Below, one piece after another: positions 1 through 5,039 of a stretch of 5,039 nucleotides of DNA. The DNA comes from an uncultured Bacillaceae bacterium (GTDB lineage Bacteria > Bacillota > Bacilli > Bacillales > Pradoshiaceae). The notes under the pieces are model-generated. The model had not been told where the DNA came from. It searched no databases and saw only the letters and a program-made list of their open reading frames with translations. The translations under genes were made by a program, and so were the position numbers. The DNA is taken from the NCBI GenBank assembly GCA_904501845.1, contig CAJGCH010000229.1:1-5039 (forward strand), in the 5' to 3' direction. Within the stretch, counting starts at the first letter, position 1, and every line of letters starts with the position of its first letter.

Positions 1-76
1 TAACTTCACTTGCAATCCATACAGCTAGAGCAATGATGAGTGCGGTAATAATTGCCCATCTTATCGTTTTTTTCAT
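1..76 (-). CDS. Start of a small membrane or exported protein, partial (runs off the left edge)
   Basis: An ATG at 74-76 (minus strand) opens a frame of 25 codons with no stop before the window edge. The visible product begins MKKTIRWAII and continues TALIIALAVWIASEV. It is a short basic N-terminus (Lys2, Lys3, Arg6) followed by about 16 hydrophobic residues, which is typical of a signal peptide or of a first transmembrane helix inserted N-in. No signal peptidase or lipobox cysteine motif is visible in the part present, so an uncleaved anchor is as likely as a cleaved signal. The start is well supported by an AGGAGG ribosome binding site 8 nt upstream and by a matching ECF sigma-W promoter about 30 nt further up. 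The gene is separated from the SMC operon by a terminator and so should be an independent unit. The family cannot be recognised from 25 residues. Membrane proteins are common in sigma-W regulons, which agrees with this reading but does not identify the gene. Confidence 0.8.
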   Translation of the reverse strand, partial: MKKTIRWAIITALIIALAVWIASEV

Positions 77-84
77 TTAATCCC

Positions 85-90
85 CCTCCT
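85..90 (-). promoter_or_regulatory. Ribosome binding site of the left-edge membrane protein gene
   Basis: The minus strand reads AGGAGGGGGATTAA immediately before the ATG at 76. AGGAGG is a perfect match to the anti-Shine-Dalgarno sequence, with an 8-nt gap to the start codon. It decides the start of a gene of which only 25 codons are visible. Confidence 0.85.
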
Positions 91-107
91 ATGTGCTTAA
101 TAACTAC

Positions 108-133
108 TACGAGTGAAGATTAAAATAGTTTCA
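108..133 (-). promoter_or_regulatory. Predicted ECF sigma-W-type promoter
   Basis: On the minus strand TGAAAC (128-133) is followed by exactly 16 nt (112-127) and then CGTA (108-111). This is the Bacillus subtilis sigma-W consensus TGAAAC-N16-CGTA without a mismatch. Transcription would begin near position 100, giving a leader of about 25 nt that contains the ribosome binding site at 85-90 and leads into the gene starting at 76. The related ECF factors sigma-M and sigma-X share the -35 but prefer CGTC or CGAC at -10, so CGTA points to sigma-W or its local orthologue. I see no equally good sigma-A promoter (TTGACA/TATAAT) in 77-190. The call rests on sequence match and position only. Confidence 0.75.
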
Positions 134-192
134 AAATTTACCAATCGTTATTGCAGTTTATTAATAGCAGCAATACATAGCAAAAGATTCAT

Positions 193-241
193 AAAAAAAG
201 ACTGAAGAAAAAGCAGTTTATTTTACTTTTTCTTCAGTCTT
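193..241 (-). terminator. Rho-independent terminator of the SMC (jetC-like) operon
   Basis: A perfect 16-bp inverted repeat pairs 198-213 (AAGACTGAAGAAAAAG on the plus strand) with 226-241, around a 12-nt loop at 214-225. For minus-strand transcripts the 3' arm runs straight into a T tract (the complement of the A run at 193-199), giving ...CAGTCTTTTTTTAT. For plus-strand transcripts no U tract follows the stem (TATACGT), so it works mainly for the minus strand. It starts 86 nt past the stop codon of the SMC gene and lies upstream of the sigma-W-type promoter. It therefore separates the two units. Confidence 0.9.
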
Positions 242-327
242 ATACGTAAATAGACATCAATAGGTTAACTCGAATTTGTTTGATTCAAACGCCGCAAGAC
301 AAGTCCCATTACTATTTTTGAATGATA

Positions 328-3300
328 TTAAGTTTGGAATATCCGATACGCTGGGACAACGGTATCTGTTACGATTTCTTTCCCTTTGCTGCGAATGAAA
401 TCAAGCTTGTAATACGCATCGAAGCGCTGACTGATTTCAGTTTTGACGAGCTCTGGTGGTGTGACGATAATCAATTGGAATTTAAGCTTATCCGCAACAG
501 CGAAGATTGGGTCAAGCACATGCGCTGAGGCAGCTTGTCCGAACGGATTGTCACAAACTAGCGGCACCCATGAGCTGTCAGCTTCCGTTTTCACGGATAG
601 AAGCATCATCATCATGACCATCCTCGCGGATAGCTTTTGACCGCCGCTTCCATCCGATTTCGTCCGTGAACCTTGGTTGATGGTTCTCCAGGTAGAGTAA
701 TGCTCTTTTTGCGGTTTCCCGTACATGAAGGCATTATCAGTTCTCATATTATAGACAAGCAATTCAGGATAGCGATTGCGGAGGGCAACGAACAGGATTT
801 GATCGTCCCCGATAAGCTGCTTGATTTCTTGTTCTAGCTGCTTATTGTTCTCATCAATGGAGTCAAATTGCGCGCTTATTTTATCGATGGCCGTGACAAA
901 ATGCTGCTTCAAAAGCGGTTCGACATCCTCTGCCCGTCTCGGAAGGATATCCTCCTTCAATTGGACAAGCGGGAAGGTTCCTCGCTCGTTCTTGATTTTC
1001 ATTTTTGCGAGCATCGAACGAATCGCATCCGTCATACTCATGACCTTCATGCTTGCGCGGTTTGTCCATACATCCCTTGCCTTTTCTGCCCTCTCCTTAT
1101 CTAAATCGAGCTGCTCAAGGCCGCTACGGGAGAAACGTTTCATGTTTTGAACGATTGTCAGCATATGGGTATAATGTCTTGTATCCATATGGTCGAGTGA
1201 AGCCAAGACTTCGTTTTTAAAGCGAATTTCCCAATCCTTTTCTTCAATGAGCAGCTTGAGCTTGCGCAAGGTTTGCTCTAGCTTAGCATGCTTCACTTGT
1301 TTATCCTCCTGCAAGGCTTGGTGGTCTTCACACCAATTGAGGATGCATTTTTTGCCCTGGGTCCTGATTTTTTCAAGATCCTCCTCATTAAAAGCTGCTG
1401 CTTCGTCCTTCAAGATAACGGATAAGGTTAATTGGTCTCCTTCATAACCGGTAATGCGAGCTTCCGTTTCCTTCTGTTCCTTTTCAACCTTCTTGAGACG
1501 ATTTTTCGCGATTTTGGTTCGGTCCTTGATCTCCAATTCCTTTACATCCAGATCCTGACCTTCCCATGTCTCCGGTTCTTTTTCATGCTTGCTCAGCTTC
1601 TTCTCAGCTTTTTTCGTTTGATCCTGGGCGTGCTTTAAGGATGTTTCTGCGACAGTGACTTCCTTTTCCTGCTTCCGTTCTTCCTTGTCGGCGTCCTTCG
1701 CCTCTTTTTGAGCGGTTTGGAACTTGCCCTCAAGAATGCTTAGCGGCTCTTCAGGCATAGGTTTCTCCCGCCAGTCTTCATGCTGCTTTTTAAGCTTCTT
1801 CTCAAGCTTCGCCGCTTGCTCCAGTTCTGCTTCCTTCTTGGCTTTCAGCACGGTCAATTCCTGTGATTGCTCCTCTTTGGAACGCTGGAGCTGCTGAAGC
1901 TCTGTTACATGGGCTTTGATATCATTCAATAGATGTAAGGAAAGACTCGGTACTTCGTCACTCGGCTCAACCTTATCGAGAGCAGGGAATGCGGCTTGCC
2001 CGACAAATTGCCTGATTTCCTTCAGGTCTTGCTCCATCGCCATTTTCCATTCCAAATGGGTGTGATTCCATTGAGACAGTCTTGTCGTTAGATCCTCAAG
2101 CGTTTTGCCGAGCTCTTCCTGCTCGATTATCAATCTGTCCCGCAACTTTTCTTTCTCTGCCAAGACAGTTTTCGTTTCTTCTGTTTGGCTTTTTTCCTCC
2201 ACAAAAGCTGTGACCGCAAGGATATCCTTTTCGGTCTCATCGATTCGCCTTTGCTTTTGGTTCATTTGCTCCTGGAGCTGGGCTTGAAGCTCTCGTTCCT
2301 TCTCGAGTGTTTTGACCGTTTGCGCTAAATTCTTATGAGCGGAATCGATCAATGCTTCCTGTTTCTCCATTTGCTTTGTCAAATCCATGCATATTTCGGC
2401 ATCTGCCATCCGGTCGATGTCCTTGATTAGACGGCGAATGGATTTTTCCGTCTTTATGAATTCTTCAAGAGCCTCTTTCTTCTCATCAATCTGCTTGGCC
2501 ATTTGCGATTTCCATTTCATGAAGCTTTGGCGGTCCACAAGAAGGCCTCTTTCCTCTCCGTCTATGACAACAAAGGAGGCCTGATCACCGTCCTTCATCA
2601 CTTCCCTGAGGAAAATAGGCACTGGGCTGCGAAAAATCTTCCCTTGGAGAAGATGGTGATTGATTTTTTCCCATTGATTTTGGCTCACGACAAGTCCGAA
2701 AGGCAAGAGTGGATAGGAATCGAGATGCTGTTTTCGGGATTCTTCGTCCAGCGACTGTAAATACTGCGATCCGTAAAAGACATCAATTCCGGTCTTTTCA
2801 TCAATCCATTCTTTCATTTGCTTCACATCCTGGTTGGCAATCCAGAATGGCTCATCATTTAAGTACTGATCCGTTTGTGCTTCCCACAGCTCTTTTTTAA
2901 TTTGCTCGGTTTCTTCCTCATTTTCGCTGAGAATTTGTTCTAGCGCATGACCATATTTGGATAGCATGGCATGTGTAAGAGGAGTTGAGACATCGTCAAG
3001 GAACGCATTCATCCTTTGCGCAAGATCTGTTTCTTTCCGCTCTTGCTTTTCATAGGCTATCTTCCATTCATCCAGCCTTGCATTCATATGCTTTAATGAC
3101 TCAGTCAAGGTTCCGACCGTGTTGGCTAATTCTCCTTGGAACTGCTGGGACTGTTTTTCTTTTTCCTTCATAAGCGAAAGCTCATCAGCTAATCTAGCCT
3201 GATCCTCTTGAAGCTTAACGAGCAATCCGTCAAGGTCATAGGCTACCCGATCCCCATATTCTTTGATCATTTCACTCGCCTTCATATCAAAGCGATGCAG

Positions 3301-4770
3301 TTCTTCCGTTAATGTCCGGATGTCTGTCTTTGCCTGAGTGACCTCAATCGTTTTATGTTTATCCTCTTTTGTTAAGCTGCGTATGGATTTCTCCAGATGC
3401 CGCTTATAGGCGTGGTAACGATCGTTTTCTTCCTTCAGATCCATGGAAACATCCGTCCATTGAGCAAGTACCCTGGTTCTGATTTCTTCCATCCGAGTAT
3501 TGACCTGCTCCAGGCCGCTATTGCGCTCAAGATTCTCCATTTGCTGACTTAAAGTGGAGATTGCGTTTTCAAATTCGCTCCATTCCTTTAACAATAGGGA
3601 GAAGGCAACTGTATCTTTTTCCGCTTGCTTCTCCTCAGCCAGTTTTTGGAGCTGCTCCAGCTTTTCTTTCTCCTCTGCCAGCTTCTTCTCCCAAATCACC
3701 GTTTCTTCATAAGCTCTCGCATATTCCAGATTATCCTTATCAAACCGGAGCACGGACAATTCATCCGTTAATGTCTCCATCTCAGTTGAAAGGGATTGGA
3801 GCTGCTCTTTATCCTGTTTGATCAGGTGTTCGAGCGCACCTAGCAAGGATTGTCCTTCCTTCTTGCTTTCGGTTACAATCTCATCCTGTTTGATACCCGC
3901 CTCGATATGCTCTTCAAATGGGACGACATCCTCCAGAAATTCCTTGTGAGCCTGTTCACGCTTTAATAGCACGGGCAAGTCGCGGGCAATGCTTGCCTGG
4001 CTTTTAAAGATTTCAATCAAGTCATTCTTTTGGTGTTCTGACTTGTTTAATACTTGGCTGACCGTTGGAATAATTCGTTTCTGGAAGAGGGAATGGTCAT
4101 CTTCTGCTCCCTCGAAGAATTTGCCTACTCCGCCTTCATCACGATTGATTTCCTTCATGATATCCCAGTCTTTACGGTTGATTCCGTATGTATCGAGAAT
4201 GCGGTAATGCTTCTTCACATCCCGGTAGACATCAAAGCCATTCCATTTGAAATAATCCTTCAATTCCTCCGTATCGGCGACTTCTCCGTTCTCAAAAAGC
4301 GGGATATGCTCTAAGGCAACATCTTCCCTCCGGTCAAATTCTCGGGCATAGAAGGTGATGTTTGGGACAATCTTAGCTTCCCTTTCCATCGAATCCGCAT
4401 CGTGCGCTTCCTCATTCATGGACATGCGCTGTTCAGCCGAGAACATCCCGCCAGTCACGAGGTGACGCCCGTCTGAGCCATCAAGCTCCCATTGAATCAG
4501 CACATGGAACGTATAAGGGACAAATTGCTCCTTTTTATTAAAGAAGAATTGCTGGTAAAAGCGGTTATTCTGCTTGCCCCAGGATGTACCGGGTTTCAGG
4601 ACCTGGAAGATGGTTTGCAGGAAAACCCCTTTCCCGCCGCCGTTCATCATAGCAATCAAGCTATTTGTGGACGTTTCTCCATTATGAAAATCAAAGGTTG
4701 TGTCTTCATATTGCTTCTGCATTCCGTCATAGCGGAGACCGACGATTCTAATTCGATGGATCTTCGGCAT
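328..4770 (-). CDS. jetC: Giant SMC-like ATPase, probable Wadjet (type III-like) JetC / MukB-MksB-type condensin subunit
   Basis: A complete 1480-residue protein with SMC architecture. The N-terminal head half (about 1-270) carries a P-loop-like motif at 40-49, AMMNGGGKGV, with Lys47. A coiled-coil arm (about 285-635, rich in Glu, Lys, Gln and Leu) leads to a globular hinge (about 636-750, with PFWIANQDV and SYPLLPFGLVV). A second, longer arm (about 751-1240) has breaks near 920-946, 1003-1012 and 1063-1155. The C-terminal head half has the ABC signature DGSGGQ (1373-1378) and a Walker B-like strand VPLVCDNPFGQ (1402-1412). Family knowledge: such SMCs dimerise at hinge and heads, bind a kleisin and KITE subunits, and translocate DNA using ATP; in Wadjet this recognises small circular plasmids for cleavage by JetD. 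Odd points: Gly48 replaces the Mg-binding Ser/Thr, Asn1408 replaces the usual catalytic Glu, and no clear switch His follows (FQLIIVTPPEL, 1431-1441). The start has a strong ribosome binding site and overlaps the upstream gene by 23 bp. I am sure of the SMC-like class. The Wadjet type III assignment is inference from size, partner and recalled similarity; a housekeeping MksB-like condensin is the alternative. Confidence 0.82.
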   Translation of the reverse strand: MPKIHRIRIVGLRYDGMQKQYEDTTFDFHNGETSTNSLIAMMNGGGKGVFLQTIFQVLKPGTSWGKQNNRFYQQFFFNKKEQFVPYTFHVLIQWELDGSDGRHLVTGGMFSAEQRMSMNEEAHDADSMEREAKIVPNITFYAREFDRREDVALEHIPLFENGEVADTEELKDYFKWNGFDVYRDVKKHYRILDTYGINRKDWDIMKEINRDEGGVGKFFEGAEDDHSLFQKRIIPTVSQVLNKSEHQKNDLIEIFKSQASIARDLPVLLKREQAHKEFLEDVVPFEEHIEAGIKQDEIVTESKKEGQSLLGALEHLIKQDKEQLQSLSTEMETLTDELSVLRFDKDNLEYARAYEETVIWEKKLAEEKEKLEQLQKLAEEKQAEKDTVAFSLLLKEWSEFENAISTLSQQMENLERNSGLEQVNTRMEEIRTRVLAQWTDVSMDLKEENDRYHAYKRHLEKSIRSLTKEDKHKTIEVTQAKTDIRTLTEELHRFDMKASEMIKEYGDRVAYDLDGLLVKLQEDQARLADELSLMKEKEKQSQQFQGELANTVGTLTESLKHMNARLDEWKIAYEKQERKETDLAQRMNAFLDDVSTPLTHAMLSKYGHALEQILSENEEETEQIKKELWEAQTDQYLNDEPFWIANQDVKQMKEWIDEKTGIDVFYGSQYLQSLDEESRKQHLDSYPLLPFGLVVSQNQWEKINHHLLQGKIFRSPVPIFLREVMKDGDQASFVVIDGEERGLLVDRQSFMKWKSQMAKQIDEKKEALEEFIKTEKSIRRLIKDIDRMADAEICMDLTKQMEKQEALIDSAHKNLAQTVKTLEKERELQAQLQEQMNQKQRRIDETEKDILAVTAFVEEKSQTEETKTVLAEKEKLRDRLIIEQEELGKTLEDLTTRLSQWNHTHLEWKMAMEQDLKEIRQFVGQAAFPALDKVEPSDEVPSLSLHLLNDIKAHVTELQQLQRSKEEQSQELTVLKAKKEAELEQAAKLEKKLKKQHEDWREKPMPEEPLSILEGKFQTAQKEAKDADKEERKQEKEVTVAETSLKHAQDQTKKAEKKLSKHEKEPETWEGQDLDVKELEIKDRTKIAKNRLKKVEKEQKETEARITGYEGDQLTLSVILKDEAAAFNEEDLEKIRTQGKKCILNWCEDHQALQEDKQVKHAKLEQTLRKLKLLIEEKDWEIRFKNEVLASLDHMDTRHYTHMLTIVQNMKRFSRSGLEQLDLDKERAEKARDVWTNRASMKVMSMTDAIRSMLAKMKIKNERGTFPLVQLKEDILPRRAEDVEPLLKQHFVTAIDKISAQFDSIDENNKQLEQEIKQLIGDDQILFVALRNRYPELLVYNMRTDNAFMYGKPQKEHYSTWRTINQGSRTKSDGSGGQKLSARMVMMMMLLSVKTEADSSWVPLVCDNPFGQAASAHVLDPIFAVADKLKFQLIIVTPPELVKTEISQRFDAYYKLDFIRSKGKEIVTDTVVPAYRIFQT

Positions 4771-5039
4771 ATTCTTCCTCCTCGCTCGCCACCAACTGTT
4801 TCATTTGCTCATAGCGGTCATAATCATGATAAAGGTACTCAATGCGCTCAAAAAGTTCTGTTTTCGGCAGGGCTTTCGGTATATCCTCACGGTCTAGGAC
4901 AATAATTAAGCCTTCTGTCTCAAGAAGCTTCATCGCACCGGCAATCACGCCGATTCTCGTACGGCGGTTTCCTTTGCGGACACTGAACTCATCTGTATCG
5001 ACTTCCATATGCGTCCATGTCGTCACGATTTCCTGCATA
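4748..5039 (-). CDS. jetB: Probable KITE/winged-helix subunit of the SMC complex (JetB/MksE-like, DUF6063-type), 3' part
   Basis: The last 96 codons or so of a gene that enters from the right edge and stops with TAG at 4748-4750. The ATG at 5036-5038 is at the very edge, has no visible ribosome binding site and is probably internal, since KITE subunits of this kind are usually around 200 residues. Numbering from that Met, residues 1-25 look like a strand and turn. A basic RKGNRRTR patch (21-28) leads into a helix, IGVIAGAMKLLETEGLI (29-45), and a hydrophobic strand (45-48, IIVL); this helix-then-wing pattern suits a winged-helix domain. A tyrosine-rich helix (about 60-82, with YLYHDYDRYEQM) and an acidic tail (EEEEYAED, 86-93) follow. 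KITE subunits bind the kleisin and DNA next to the SMC heads, and their genes sit directly before the SMC gene as here. The acidic tail codons also form the ribosome binding site of the next gene. The gene symbol is tentative: it rests on position and fold pattern, with no diagnostic motif. Confidence 0.6.
   Translation of the reverse strand, partial: MQEIVTTWTHMEVDTDEFSVRKGNRRTRIGVIAGAMKLLETEGLIIVLDREDIPKALPKTELFERIEYLYHDYDRYEQMKQLVASEEEEYAEDPSN
4777..4783 (-). promoter_or_regulatory. Ribosome binding site of the SMC gene, inside the upstream coding sequence
   Basis: The minus strand reads GAGGAGG followed by AAGAAT and then ATG at 4768-4770. This is a full-strength Shine-Dalgarno sequence at 6-nt spacing and it fixes the start of the 1480-residue protein. 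It lies wholly within the preceding gene, where the same bases encode the Glu run of that protein's acidic tail. Ribosomes finishing the upstream gene cross it 20-30 nt before their stop codon, so the two subunits are likely made in a coupled way. Confidence 0.85.

Noticed and set aside
134..192. Possible small RNA or riboswitch between the terminator and the sigma-W-type promoter.
   Set aside because: The stretch is A/T-rich and shows no stable stem, conserved riboswitch-like motif or second terminator. It would also lie upstream of the predicted transcription start.
153..222. Direct repeat GCAGTTTATT at 153-162 and 213-222.
   Set aside because: Two 10-nt copies in A/T-rich intergenic DNA, the second running into the terminator loop, with no regular spacing or further copies. 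Not enough to call a repeat element, attachment site or CRISPR.
278..290. Palindrome GTTTGA-T-TCAAAC downstream of the SMC stop codon, a possible operator or second terminator.
   Set aside because: Only about 5 bp can pair around a tiny loop, no T tract follows, and no promoter is next to it. A clear terminator is present further on, so this is likely chance.
881..1069. A 62-codon minus-strand frame inside the SMC gene.
   Set aside because: It is a shifted-frame shadow of the SMC coding sequence with no ribosome binding site and no recognisable protein features.
4624..4638. The odd P-loop as a frameshift or sequencing error.
   Set aside because: The frame is continuous on both sides over the whole gene, and Gly48 (GGG) needs at least two base changes to become Ser or Thr, so a simple error is not a good explanation.
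4492..4905. A 137-codon plus-strand open frame opposite the junction of the two minus-strand genes, and the other plus-strand frames of 60-109 codons across 322-4314.
   Set aside because: All lie opposite the 1480-codon SMC gene or its upstream partner, lack convincing ribosome binding sites, and translate to low-complexity Ser/Phe/Leu-rich sequence, as expected from the antisense of Glu/Lys/Gln-rich coiled-coil codons.

Overview
The window looks like chromosomal DNA from a low-to-moderate GC Bacillota, most likely a Bacillaceae-type organism. The grounds are strong AGGAGG-type ribosome binding sites, an A/T-rich intrinsic terminator of Bacillus style and an exact match to the Bacillus ECF sigma-W promoter consensus. 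All supported genes read on the minus strand, so the text below goes right to left.

Region 1 (5039 down to 328) is the tail of an operon. It holds the 3' part of a small protein gene that I read as a KITE/winged-helix subunit (JetB-like, probably the DUF6063 type). This overlaps by 23 bp a giant SMC-like ATPase of 1480 residues. The ATPase has an N-terminal P-loop half, two long coiled-coil arms around a central globular hinge, and a C-terminal half with the SGGQ signature and a Walker B-like strand. A large SMC directly behind a small winged-helix subunit is the layout of MukBEF/MksBEF condensins and of the Wadjet (JetABCD) anti-plasmid systems. The best guess is a Wadjet type III-like JetC. 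In such systems JetA (kleisin), JetB (KITE) and JetC (SMC) form a loop-extruding complex, and JetD (Toprim-type nuclease) cleaves small circular DNA. JetA and JetD are not visible here; if present they lie beyond the right edge, because a terminator closes the operon right after jetC.

Region 2 (327 down to 77) is intergenic. It holds the operon's terminator (193-241) and then an independent promoter with an exact TGAAAC-N16-CGTA sigma-W match (108-133). Region 3 (76 down to 1) is the start of a new gene, only 25 codons visible, encoding a lysine-tipped hydrophobic N-terminus (signal peptide or membrane anchor). It is probably a separate envelope-stress-type transcription unit, not part of the defence operon.

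The most interesting points are the non-canonical ATPase motifs of the SMC protein (NGGGKG in place of NGxGKS/T, DN in place of DE, no obvious switch histidine), the absence of a jetD gene downstream, and the sigma-W promoter next door.
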